A stretch of 37,500 nt of DNA from Dictyostelium firmibasis (Eukaryota; Evosea; Eumycetozoa; Dictyosteliales; Dictyosteliaceae): contig CM069766.1 of assembly GCA_036169595.1 (NCBI GenBank), forward strand, positions 4,300,001 through 4,337,500, read 5' to 3'. The notes under the pieces were generated by a model that did not search any database, was not told the origin of the DNA, and worked only from the letters and a program-made list of their open reading frames with translations. Both the position numbers and the translations under genes were made by a program. This document shows, in pieces, positions 9,900 to 24,570 of the stretch (positions are counted from its first letter, which is position 1; each line of letters begins with the position of its first letter).

Positions 9900-12654
9900 T
9901 ATCGAGTTTTTTTTCATGTCTTTTTCTAATACCTCTGCAACAAAGAATCTTTACGATTATTAATATAAGAGTTGAGATACCAGGTATTACTACACCCATT
10001 ATTATTTTACTCTTTTTACTTGATAAAACTCCACCTTTCTTTTTTTTTTCTTTTGAGCCACCTTTAGTTTCATTACTCGATTTTTCACTATTACTGTTTT
10101 GAATTTCATCCTTTGAGAATTGAAAAATGTATCCACTCCATGTTTTACTATCAAATGTGACATTTAATAATAATTTTTTACTAAATTGAGTTGTTCTATT
10201 TAATAATAACTTTTGATTAAAAACTGAGGATTGTTCAGATTCTTCGATTGGAGGTAATTTACATGACAATGAAGTTAAATCAATAAATTTAATTTCTTTA
10301 CATAATAATTGATTATCAACTTCTACAATGATACTAGAAACATTATAAAAGTTTTTACCATATATTGTTAAAATACCACCATTGGTTGTGATTGTACTTG
10401 TTTTTTCGACAAATGGTAATGGATACTCGATTTTGAAGTTACTTGAATTCTTTCCATTATCAAAAGAATAGTTACACAATAAATCATTTGGACCTGGAAT
10501 AATAATATCAAAAGAAATTGTTGTTGAGTTTTCAACAAAACTTTTATACTCTATATCATTACAAAAAACACTTGCGTTTAGGTTTGTGCTAAAAAATTCA
10601 CCTATAATATAAAATTTGCCACCAACCGTTTCAAACCTTCCCCCGTCAACTCTTTTTAATGATGGTGAAATGCTTAATCTAAATGGTTTACTTTCGATGC
10701 CACACATTTCAAAAATTAAATCATCAGTATGATATCCAGATATCAATGGGAATGATAATGTTGTAGAATTAATTGAAAGTGGTTAAATTTCATTTTTTGA
10801 AAATAAAATTGATGATTGATTAAAATAATCTTTATTTCCAAAATTACCATAACAAATTATATTATCATTTTTACTACCAAAACCAGAAACAATACAATTT
10901 GAAACGATTGGCTCAGAATAGGTTATTGATGATGGACATGATTGATTACCAATTATTATATCAATGTCTTTTTTACCACAACCAGATGGTATTAAAAATG
11001 AAAATGATTGAATATCTTGATTAGTTGAATTATTTGAAGAGTTAACAGGGGTACCATAAATACGAGTTTGATCAGATTTTATTCTAATTGATGATTTTTC
11101 ATAATAATTTGCAGGTATAATATTATACAATGTAAAAATAATTATTGAATTACCATTTGTATTAGGTGATTGATTTGAAAGACTTGAATAAAACGATATA
11201 TCAATTTGAATTTCATTCGACATTATATTATTATATTTGACTGATACATTTAATTTTGATTTAAATTCATCTGGAATTTTAAATGATAATGTTGTCTCAT
11301 AATAATTAATTTGTAAATCATTTATCTTTGTTATTTTACCATTTAGATAAACTACGGTATCATTTGAATTTCCAAGGCAATCACCATTTAATTGTAAAAC
11401 ACGATTAGGTAAACTATATTTATTTGGATTTAATTTCACAATACCATAGTTGAACAATAAATTATTTTCATTCACAATATTATTAATTGATACCAATACT
11501 CTTAAATTTCGTTGATCAAATGTTGATGGTGTGGAGTTAGAAAATACAGGATTTAAATTGCACGAAATTGATTTATTTGAAGATAAAATTACATTTACAC
11601 ATGTTAAATTACCAATTTTAACTAAAATGGTATCGTTTTGTGATTTACTGATTGGACTTAATGAAAATCTTAATCCTTCTATAATTACTAAACCATTTTT
11701 ATTAATTGGAACTGAATTTATTATTAAAGGTTCTGGTTTGAATTCTATTTCAACTTCAATTGATGTGACATTACTAGTTTCAATTTTCATTACTGATTTG
11801 ATTGTATGAAGTTGGAAATAATTGATAACAATTGAATCTTGATCTTTTTCAATATTTGTACTTTTAATTATGTTTCCATCTATTGTAATATTTGATGGAT
11901 AGGATTCATCACAAAAATTAGAACCATTAACAATAATGCTTGAAGAAGTAATACTAATATTTGATATAGTTGGATTTGCATAGTTAAAGTTATAGGTTTT
12001 ACCATTTGCCCATCGAATCACTTGATATCCACAACCGGATGGAGTTTTTACAGTAACATTTGTTGCATCTACTGTAGAAGAATCTACAATGTTAATTTTT
12101 TTAAGTTCAGGATAAATAATCCGAAAACTGTCTGCATTTTCAGAAAAAAGCAAATAAGAACCTTTAATCACAAAGTCTCCTCCTTTTGTTGGTGGATTAA
12201 ATGGTGGCCAAACAATTGGAGTTGGGTACTTTTCTTGGACCAAGCCATAAGATTCATTATTATTAGATGTATACATAATAGAGATTCCATACATTTGTTT
12301 TTTATCATTTTCATTTACTTGTGAAGAACACTTTGTACCTGTTGTTGAGTTGATGCAAGAGAAATTTAATATAAATAAATTTTTAGTGTTTTGATCAAAT
12401 GTAAATGATGAAAAATAATCACTATTTGGTTTAAATTCATAAGAAAGAAAAGTTTCATTTTAAAAAATTTTAACATCTTTTTTTGTCCGTTATCAAATTA
12501 CATTAGTAAAAATATAAATTATATATATTATTTTATCAATAGTTTATAATTATAAATACATACTGTTAAAGTCTATAGCTCCACAATAAATATTAAAAGT
12601 TGAAAGAAAAAAAGAAAAAATTATTAAAAATATGAATAATAATTGTTTTTTCAT
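9895..12654 (-). pseudogene. Inactive tandem copy of the tgr gene
   Basis: The structure parallels the intact neighbour: signal-peptide exon 12654-12564 (MKKQLLFIFLIIF...), GT-AG intron, then exon 12476-9895. Two in-frame stops interrupt an otherwise open frame: TAA at 12462-12460, early in exon 2 (IF-stop-NETFLSYEF), and TAA at 10785-10783, where the intact copy has TTA (NEIL). Past the second stop the frame continues through the IPT repeats and a transmembrane segment (IIMGVVIPGISTLILI) to a very short tail, KRHEKKLDK, without the pentapeptide repeats. In the roughly 700 bp of the C-terminal ectodomain only a handful of bases differ from the intact copy, so inactivation or gene conversion was recent. 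Translation would give at most a signal peptide stub. Confidence 0.9.
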
Positions 12655-14065
12655 TGTTTTTTAAATTGAAATTTTATTTTATTGTTTTTTTTTAATAGAA
12701 ATATTTAAAGTTTTATATCTATTAAAAAAAAATTTTATTAAATATTTAAATAAAATAATTTTAGGTGAAAAAATAAAAAATAATAAAAATGATCTATCAA
12801 ATAATTAAAAATTAATAAAAAAAAAAATAAATATAATGAACATATATTAAATAATTAAAAAAATTAAAAAATTAAAAATTATTTATTGATTGAAAAAAAC
12901 ACTACACCCCCAACAAATTATTTAAGATTAGAGAGTTGCATATATTATTTATACTACATTACTTAAGAAGTTTCTTAGCTATCAAAATTAAAAAAAAACA
13001 TCACATCAATAAAAAAATACAAAAAAACATCACACAATGTGGTTGTATTATATAATATATGAAAAATTTAGTGAACAAACACACAAATTATAATATTTCA
13101 TCCCAACATAGTAATTAAAAAAAAATTCACCCACTTGTGTGGGGTGTTGTTAAAAAATATAATTAATGGATTATAAAAAACTATAATATCCATTATGATT
13201 GCTGTTATTATTAATGGGGGGTGTGTGTTCGAAGATGTGTAAAAAAAATAGTTCATAAAAACATCACATTTACAAATTAAAAAAAAACATTAAACATATA
13301 GTATATTAAAATTTAAAATTTTCCTATTGAATGAAAACCCCCTCTCCCTCTCAAAGCCATTTTTAGTTCATCTCCTTAAAAAATCAAATTATAACCCCCC
13401 ACTCTTGAAGAATGAAGAAAAAAAAATATAAAAAAATTAAAAAAAAAAAAATATAAAAAAAACTTACAAAATTATTATAAAAATGTAAGGTCATATAATA
13501 CTCTAATTTACATTCAAAAAATATTTATATGATAACCAAATCGAAATCATTCATTCCAAAAAAAGAGTAAAAACATTCTTTTTTTCCACCAAAAAAAAAA
13601 AAAAAAAAAAAAAAAAAATAAAAAAAATTTAAAAAAGATCACATACACCCATATAAACATATTTATATTTGTTGGTATTTTTTTGTTTTTGTAAATATTT
13701 TGTGGTTTTTTTTATTTATTTTATAAAATAAAAACAATAATAATAATAAAAAATTATAATCAAGATGATAATTACAATCTCCAGTACTGGATGTCACCAA
13801 TTTCATTATTTTTTTTTTTTTTCTTAAATTTAAGTGAAATAAGATATTGACCATTTCAGGAACAAGCTATAAGACAGATGTTTTTTTGGAATCATTAATA
13901 TAACAATTAATTATACAACCATGTTATCATCAAAAAAATATTATAAAAAAAAAATATGTATTTTTATATTTTGTAAAATTATAACCTCTTCAAAAAAAAA
14001 AAAAAAAAAAACTCACAAAAAATATTGAACACACATAACATCACATAGTGAAATAATAATGATGA
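9975..14065. repeat. Segmental duplication, unit 2
   Basis: This is the partner of 5380-9430 and carries the inactive tgr copy plus its upstream DNA. The palindrome TCCAGTACTGGA recurs at 13780-13791, and the segment atattgaccatttcaggaac recurs near 13845. The end near 14065 is approximate. Confidence 0.85.
12903..13406. promoter_or_regulatory. Upstream region of the inactive tgr copy with the same G/T-rich boxes
   Basis: Boxes occur at 12903-12918 (tacacccccaacaaat), 13133-13151 (acttgtgtggggtgttgtt), 13215-13230 (tggggggtgtgtgttc) and 13393-13406 (aacccccc and following bases). They match those of the intact gene in order and orientation, while the DNA between them has drifted. This supports a regulatory role in the ancestor, and perhaps still in the intact gene. 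Confidence 0.45.
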
Positions 14066-15796
14066 GATTATCTAATTTAGGAATTAGAATATTTAAAGAT
14101 TGAAGTTATTAGTGTGTAATTAAAAAAAAAAATTTCAATATAACCAATACCGATTATATAAAAAGATTATAAAAATATAAGTTGTGATTTTTTAAATTTT
14201 TTTTTTTTTTATTTTATTTTATTTAATTTAGTTCAGCAAAATACAATTTTGTTGCGAGGGGCATAATTAATTTTTTTTTTTTTGACATTTTTTTTACAAC
14301 ATAAGTCACTTAAAAATAAATTTCTTTTAATTCTGATAATTTAAAAAATGAATGCATTATTATTTAATATGTTGGAAAGAATAAAATCAATTAACTAATA
14401 ATTTTTATTATTTTTTAAAATAATTATTTTTTTTGAAAAAATAAATTAACAAAAAAAATAAATTAATTAATACTCTGAATTTCCTTTTTTTCATTTTTTC
14501 TAATGTTTTTTTTTTTTTAATTATGACCACATTAACTTTAAAATTCAATAAAATAATTATAAAATAAAATAATGCTATAAAATTAATTATAATTAATACC
14601 AAAAATTTTGGTTTTTTATCTTTTTTTTTTTTTTTAAAAAACTAATGACAAGTGTTGTAGTATAAAAAAAAAATATGATTACCATCAAAAAATATTCATT
14701 TTATGTTTTTTTAAATTATAACCAAAAATAAAAAAAAAAAAAAAAAAAAAAACTCACCTAAAAATATTGAACACATAACATCACATAGAGAAAAATAATG
14801 GTGGCTATCCAATTTTGAAACCAGATTATTATGGTTTGAATATTGAAGTTATTAGTTTGTAATTAAAATAAAAAATACAAGTTATAGTTTGTAAATAAAA
14901 ATAAAAAAATTAATTACATAAAAAAATAAATTGTTAAAAAAATACCTAATATTTTTTTTTTTTTCATTTTTTTATATCAAACTATTTGTTTAGATAAAGA
15001 AATTTAAATCATTTTTTTATTTTACCTTTTAAATTAAAAAAAAATAAAAAAAATAAAGAAAATGTTAATAATTATTATTTAATTTAAAGTATTTGTATTA
15101 TTCTTTTAAAAAACAAAATTAGAATTTAATACATTTTTACTTTTAAAAATAATAATAACCACTCTAAAAAATTTAATTGATAGTAGTCATATTCATTATA
15201 TCACTTAATTTTTTTTTTGGGTATGAAATATAATTTGAACTAGCTAAAGTATATAAATTTATTTAATAATAACTAAAGATCAATTTTTTAATAAAAATAA
15301 AAATAATACAAAAAAAAAATAATAATAATTATACAAAAACTTCAATTTTATAGGTAAAAAAAAATATATTAAAAGTGATAATATTATAAATTTTGTATTA
15401 AAGTCATATTTTCATTGTCATTATTTTTTTTATTTTTTTTTTTTCATATGAAAAAAAAAATATGTGTTTTTTTAAATGTTTGGGTTTTAAATGATTAAAT
15501 TCACCTTTTTTATAATAAAAAAATATTGAGTTAATACAAAAGATGTTTCAGTTTGGGTCAAAAATTTAGACTTCATAAATTTAAATGATTTTTTTTTTTT
15601 TTTTTATTTTTTTATTCGATATTTTTTTTAAAAAAATAAACTTATCAAAATCCCAGTGACGCCATAATAATGTTGACAGGTTTGCACAAAAAAATGTTTC
15701 AAAAGAATATTAAAAAAAATTAAAAAAAAATTGAAAAAAAAAAAAAAAATAAAAAAATTCCGATTTTTTTTTTTCAAAAGTTTTAAATAATTTTTT

Positions 15797-15827
<31 letters not shown>

Positions 15828-16405
15828 GTTTCCAACAACACATATACAAGTAAAGTATCAACTACATTTATTATTTTATATTTATATATGTATTTTTATA
15901 TTTGTATTTTTTTTTTTTTATAGATATATTTCAATATAATAAAAAAAAAAAAAATAAAAAAAATGAAAAAAAAAAAATAAAAAAAATAAAAAATAAAAAT
16001 TTGTAAAATTATTATTTTTGTGTGTATTTTTTTGAAAATTTTTTAATAGAAAAAAAAAATACTGTTATTTTTTTTTTATTATTTTTAGAAAACATAATAC
16101 ACATTAATTATTTGTTAGTCATTTATTTATTTTTGAAATTATTTTGTTTATTAATTTTTTTTTTTAAAAAAAATTTTATAATAATTTTTTTTTCTTATAA
16201 ATCCTAATCAATTTTTATTTTTTAAAATTTTTTTTAGGTTTTTACTATAATAATTATAATAATAATATATAACAAGAATATCAAATTTATTGTTATAATT
16301 AATTTTTATTTTATTTCGTCAAATTTTAAATTTTTTCAAACAAGTAATTTACTCTTTTTTTTTTTAGACCAACAATTACAAACTTTCAATAACCAAGTCA
16401 TTACG
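14066..16405. other. AT-rich spacer upstream of the antizyme-like gene, with candidate promoter island and 5'-UTR intron
   Basis: The spacer is mostly poly(A)/poly(T). Two points stand out. A mixed-composition island at 15651-15687 (cccagtgacgccataataat and following bases) precedes the gene. A likely leader exon ending ccaacaacacatatacaa, followed by GTAAAG (15850), can pair with a poly(T)-AG acceptor at 16366-16367. That gives a 518-bp intron in the 5' UTR, with 38 nt of leader left before the ATG at 16406. The leader has no ATG upstream in the visible exon pieces. The splice model is inferred. Confidence 0.4.
14660..14880. repeat. Third, partial copy of the tgr-upstream repeat
   Basis: The segment from attaccatcaaaaaatatt through attgaacacataacatcaca to attgaagttattagtttgta resembles about 13920-14125. 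It is diverged and lacks any attached coding sequence, so the duplicated block was once present at least three times or was extended locally. Confidence 0.6.
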
Positions 16406-17811
16406 ATGGCAGCACTCATATTGAGAACTCTTTTAGACAATAACGTTTTTAGTAGTAGTAATAACATACCTACGCCAATGAACCCAACTTCAACAAGTCT
16501 TGTTCAAGTTTCAGCCAACGCCCCATCCTGTGGTGTTGACGACTCATTTGTGGCTTCCGCCTCTTCTTCACCATCATTGAAGAAGGATGCAGTCTCTCTT
16601 ACTTTCGGCTCAAGCCAAGAAATCTCCTATGCTGCAATGTCAGCCCCATTAAATGCCGAGTTCGTAAGATTTGCCATCAAGCACAAGTCGTATTCCTGAT
16701 GAAATTGCCCCCCACGATGTCAACAAAATCGAACTGGGATTACCCACCACCAACTTTGGAGTACCATGGCCAACGGGTGTTGTCTCGCCAAATACAACAA
16801 TGACAACACCTTCATCGATTGTTTCTGAACAACAAGTCATCGGTTCAGAGAAAACAATCATCACTTCAAAGGGTGGAGTTAATACCGGAGCAGGAATGTT
16901 GCCTTTCTCGATTGTTCATGGATCTGCTTTTCCAAAGGCACCAGACATTGACGTATCCTTCCAACAACCAACTCAAAAACAAATCAATGATTTCCTTCAA
17001 ATGAAATCCGATTCCACTAGAGTTGTCACACCAGATGGATACATATTCAGAGAAATTTTCAATCCTGATTACGACGATGGCTTCAAACAAGCTCTCGAAA
17101 TGTATGGTCAAAGTTTTTTTGAACCTACTGAGCCAGGTAAAAATCACCTTCATACTTTATGTAATAGAGGTCTTTATCGTATGATGATAATGGAGGATGA
17201 TAAAGGTTTAGTTTTAGCTTGTGCTTTCGTAAGTTTTTCAAAATTTTTTTATTATTTTTTTTTTTTTTTTCAATAATACTAATATATTTATATATTTTTA
17301 GATTGTTGAAGTGCATGCCTATAAATCATACCATATGGATTATCTCGCAGTTAGACCAGGTGTTAGAGGTGGTGGTTTGGGTGGTAAATTCTTTAAACAA
17401 TTAACCACTCACTTACGTAATGAACAAAAGTATTTGATCATTACATTTGAAAGTGAACCAAAATTAGTGCCATGGTATCTAAGAATGTCATGTCTCCATC
17501 TCAATGTAGTCAGTGACCAAGTAACCTATGAAAATGGTGAAACCTTTTTCTGGTGGTTAATGGTCGTCCCATTGGGTAAGATTATTGATGATGGCTCGGA
17601 TTCCGATACTGATTCTGAACACGAGCATACTCCAGCCACCTCATCAACAACTGCACCAAACTATGCTTTACCATTGTCATTAACTGAAAAACAAAGAAAT
17701 AGATCCTACATTCTCTACAATGAAAGTGGTGTTTCTTATCAATTCAACCAACAAACCATCAATGAAATCGCTCAATATTTACTTACCTTTATGTCCAATG
17801 CCAAGAAATAA
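16406..17811 (+). CDS. GNAT-fold protein read through an antizyme-type +1 frameshift (ornithine decarboxylase antizyme candidate)
   Basis: Frame 1 runs from ATG 16406 for 97 codons and stops at TCC TGA TGA. The continuing protein is in the +1 frame: after the TCC, skipping T16697, it reads GAT GAA ATT GCC CCC. It continues to 17228, crosses a 73-bp GT-AG intron (17229-17301, phase 0) and ends at TAA 17809-17811, giving about 443 aa. UCC-UGA-U is the classic antizyme shift site. No intron can restore the frame: GT-AG pairs nearby are only 18-24 nt apart or leave the wrong phase, and the DNA lacks AT-rich intron character. ORF1 is Ser/Thr/Ala-rich. The frame-2 product has a GNAT core: LYRMMIMEDDKGLVLACAF, then MDYLAVRPGVRGGGLGGKFF (motif A, RGGGLG) and YLIITFESEPKLVPWYLRMS. 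Antizyme itself has a GNAT-like fold, binds ornithine decarboxylase and is induced by polyamines through this frameshift. The intact acetyl-CoA loop leaves an active acetyltransferase possible. Codon use resembles a highly expressed gene. Confidence 0.85.
16694..16700 (+). promoter_or_regulatory. Candidate programmed +1 ribosomal frameshift site, TCC TGA T
   Basis: The zero-frame codons are TAT TCC TGA TGA; reading on from GAT at 16698 enters the frame of the conserved domain. The heptamer equals the UCC-UGA-U found in animal and many fungal antizyme mRNAs, where polyamines raise shifting efficiency. The tandem second stop (TGA at 16700-16702) ensures termination if no shift occurs. A C-run (cccccc, 16708-16713) follows; any stimulatory structure downstream is untested. 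Confidence 0.75.
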
Positions 17812-17960
17812 TCATGGTTTTTCTTTTATATATAATTTTTTGTATAGAAAAAAAAAAACCTTGTAAATAGAAATTAACATAATCGCCTTAAGATAAATAA
17901 ATGAAAAAATAAATAAATAAATAAATAAAAAAACTTGTTTATTCCTTTATTTTTCTTTTT

Positions 17961-21719
<3,759 letters not shown>

Positions 21720-21865
21720 TCTGTGTTTTTGTGTGCTTTTTTTTTTTTATAATAATTATTATTTTTTTTTTTTTTTATATTAAAATTTTTTTAATTTTTT
21801 TTATTTTTTTTAATTTAATTTTATTTTTTTCATTTTTTTTGATAAGATTGAAATCTTTGTGTTAA

Positions 21866-21902
<37 letters not shown>

Positions 21903-22397
21903 TTGAATCAGATAAAAAATGAAAAAATAAAAAATTTAATGAAAAATAATATAAAAAGCCAAAAATACATTTTTTTATTTTTTTCCAATTGATTCTGGCG
22001 CAACAAAAAGAAATCACAAGAAAATCATTCAAACCAAAAAATATAAAAAAAAAAAAAAAAAAAGTAATTCCTGGCCAACGACAATACCTAAAAAAAAAAA
22101 AAAAATAAAAAAAAAAAAAAAAAAAAAAAATATTAAAAAAAACAAAAATTAAAAAAAAACTTTTTTTTTGAATTTAATTTTTGTATGTCAAACTAAACCC
22201 CTTTTTTTTAAAAAAAAAAGTGTTAAAAAATTTATTTATTATTCATTTAACTTTAAAAAAAAAGAAGAAACTTTAAGTGTTATTTAAAAAAACTATTTTT
22301 TTAAAAGAAAAAAAAAAAAAAAAGTAAAAATAATAAAAGTAATAAAAATAAAATAAATAAAATTAATCAACATAAATATATATAAAACACCCAGAGA
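21720..22397. promoter_or_regulatory. Divergent promoter region between the 1252-aa gene and vti1
   Basis: The region is almost entirely poly(A)/poly(T). Two mixed-sequence islands stand out at about 21985-22010 (ccaattgattctggcgcaac) and 22062-22090 (gtaattcctggccaacgaca). They are candidate control elements, as G/C-containing islands are rare here. No RNA gene was recognised. Confidence 0.4.
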
Positions 22398-23376
22398 ATG
22401 GTATGATTAAACGTAAAGATATTATCTATTATTATTTTATTATTATTCGACTTGACTCCTAACCTTTTTTTCAATATATTTAGAGTTTATTTGAATCATA
22501 TGAGGAAGAAATTAAAGTATCCTTTAAACAATTTGAACAAATTGCAGCAGGATTTCCAAAACTATTGCCAGGTATGATTTTAAACATAGAAAATTTTTTT
22601 TGTATAAAAAAATCAATTTTTATCTTTATATTCATTATTTTATCCATATAAAAATAAACAAATATATATAATTATAAATAGAACAAAAACAACCAGAATT
22701 AGATAAATTAGAGAATTTATTATCAACGATTGAGGGTAATTTATCAAGTTTAAATTTGGAATCGAATCGAACGGGAAAATCCACCCAACAATATTTTACA
22801 CAATTTTATGCAGCTAAAAGAACCTATCAACAATTTAGGGATAAATATCAAGATGAAAAGAACTATGCAGATTTAATACCATCACAATATCATGATTTCA
22901 ATACAACAGGGTCACAAACTCAACGTGATCGTGTAGTTAGAGGCAATAAAACATTGGAGAATGGTATTCAAATGATTAGAATGGCAAACGATCAAGTTAG
23001 AGAGGATAAGAAAACAGCGGAATCAACATTGGAACAATTAGCGACTCAAAAAGAACGTTTAATAGGTTTCGAAAAGAAATTCGATTCAATCGATGGTTAT
23101 TTAGATAAAGCAAAGAAAACAATTGGTCAAATGTCAAGAAGAGCAATGGCAAATAAATTCATTATGGCTGGTATCATCTTTATCCTTTTAATTGCTATTG
23201 GTTTAATCATTTGGTTGAAATTTGTTAGAACTGGTGGATCAAATAATAATAGTAGTGGCAGTATAGATCATAGTAGTAGTATTGAAACTACCACCACCAC
23301 TACCACCCCTTCCCCTACCCCTTCTACCACTACTACTACCACCACTACTTCAACAGGCTCAACAAGTCCAATATAA
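22398..23376 (+). CDS. vti1: Vti1-type Qb-SNARE with a Thr/Ser-rich tail beyond the membrane anchor
   Basis: Three exons are inferred: 22398-22400 (the ATG alone), 22484-22571 and 22682-23376, with GT-AG introns of 83 and 110 bp, giving 261 aa. The N-terminus (SLFESYEEEIKVSFKQFEQI, then FPKLLPEQKQPELDKLENLL) matches the Vti1 N-terminal three-helix domain. The SNARE motif runs from about RVVRGNKTLENGIQMI to DKAKKTIGQMSRR, with Gln of LATQKERL at the zero layer, as in a Q-SNARE. The membrane anchor is FIMAGIIFILLIAIGLIIWL. Vti1 works in Golgi-endosome and vacuolar/lysosomal fusion. Unusually, about 50 residues rich in Ser, Thr, Asn and Pro follow the anchor and would lie in the lumen; family members usually end just after it. 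The single-codon first exon is supported by the match of the joined protein to Vti1. Confidence 0.9.
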
Positions 23377-24103
23377 ATATTATTAATAAAAAAAGAAAAA
23401 AAAAGAAAGAAAAAAAAAAAATAAGAGAAAGATTATTTAGTTTACTTTGTTTTCGTTACATATATTTTTTGGAGATTTTTCCTTATAACTAAATTTATTC
23501 GCCCCATTAAGTAAACTAACATACAAAATAAAACCTATTATCACACTAACTATACGTATTATAATTTTTATAAAAGTAATTAATTATTTTATTTAAATTT
23601 ATGAATCATTAAATGCTTTTATTTATTAATTTGTTATTCAAATGAAGCTCTAGGTCGTTTTGTGATTATGATGAGTTTCTATAGGATGCAAGAATGAACA
23701 AACGAATTTCTGGTTGCTTCAAAATTCACTATTAACTCAAAATCAATTCCACTAATGTGAAATATATATCAAAACAAATAAAAAAAAAAAAAAACAAAAG
23801 ATAATTAAAAATTTATAAATCTATCAAACGTTTATTTTTCTCATTCCAATAAGTGCAATAGTACACCAATTTTTATGATGTTTTTTCAAAAATATCATCA
23901 AAGGACTTAATTCTAATGATTGTTATATAATTTAAAATTTTTTAATATGTGTGTAAATACATTTCCTATTATAATCTTAATTTTTTTTCTTTCCAAAATA
24001 AGAATTTTGGATAAATTGTTGATCACATTTGAAATCTTTATCTCCAATTGCTAGATTTAAGAATTATTATTAGAATTAAAATTTAAATCGTCCCTAGGTT
24101 TTC

Positions 24104-24155
<52 letters not shown>

Positions 24156-24263
24156 ATTTTTTTTTCGTTTTTATTTTTTTTTAATTTTTTTTTTTTAATT
24201 TTTTTTTTTTAATTTTTTTAATTTTCAAATTTTATTTACTCCGCAAAACAAATAATACACAAA
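23377..24263. other. AT-rich intergenic region between vti1 and rpb12
   Basis: No gene was found. A stretch of ordinary-looking sequence lies at about 23640-23760 (gaagctctaggtcgttttgt and following bases), with no convincing frame and no tRNA features. A poly(A) run of about 45 bases at 24106-24151 is followed by poly(T)-rich DNA just before the rpb12 start. Confidence 0.5.
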
Positions 24264-24570
24264 ATGCCTTGTTTATATATCTGTGGTGGTAAGTCGGATT
24301 TACAAATACATATAAACCGGTGAATCTAAACATCGGTAGTAAAACAAATGTTGTGTTCTAATAATTATAATTTTATTAAATTTAGAATGTGGTGCTGAAC
24401 ATGAGATCAAACCAAAAGAACCAGTAAAATGCAAAGATTGCACTCATCGTATTATGTACAAAAAAAGAACTGATAAAAGTATATATTCATTAAAATCGAT
24501 AATTAGATATTTTTAACTCATAACTAACTCTGTCCTCTTGATAACAGTGATTCAATTCGAAGCAAGATAA
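24264..24570 (+). CDS. polr2k: RPB12/RPABC4 (ABC10-alpha), zinc subunit shared by RNA polymerases I, II and III
   Basis: Three tiny exons are inferred: 24264-24288, 24386-24478 and 24548-24570, separated by GT-AG introns of 97 and 69 bp. The joined product is 46 aa: MPCLYICGECGAEHEI, then KPKEPVKCKDCTHRIMYKKR and TDKMIQFEAR. The YICGEC and CKDC pairs are the four zinc ligands. RIMYKKRT and the terminal aromatic-x-A-R are hallmarks of this subunit, which helps assemble the polymerase core in the nucleus. It is shorter than the human protein (58 aa) only by the variable N-terminal tail. It is too short to be noticed as an open frame. The identification rests on the exact join of all three exons. 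It converges on the RCC1-repeat gene 255 bp downstream. Confidence 0.93.

Noticed and set aside
9758-10102. Poly-Tyr frame on the plus strand
   Set aside because: Translation of the (ATT)n array and the antisense of the tgr copy.
14408-16207. Short frames in the 14-16 kb spacer
   Set aside because: Phe/Ile/Lys/Leu-only translations of A/T runs, without start context or conservation.
16664-16687. GTAAGA...AG at 16664-16681 or -16687 as an intron that would explain the frame change in the antizyme-like gene
   Set aside because: It would be only 18-24 nt long, is not AT-rich, and removal of either length leaves the frame unchanged, so it cannot connect the two frames.
16697-16702. Selenocysteine read-through at the TGA TGA
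   Set aside because: Two stops in a row, and the conserved protein continues in the +1 frame, not in the zero frame.
23640-23760. Possible box C/D snoRNA (ATGATGA near 23668)
   Set aside because: No CTGA box D at a suitable distance and no terminal stem.
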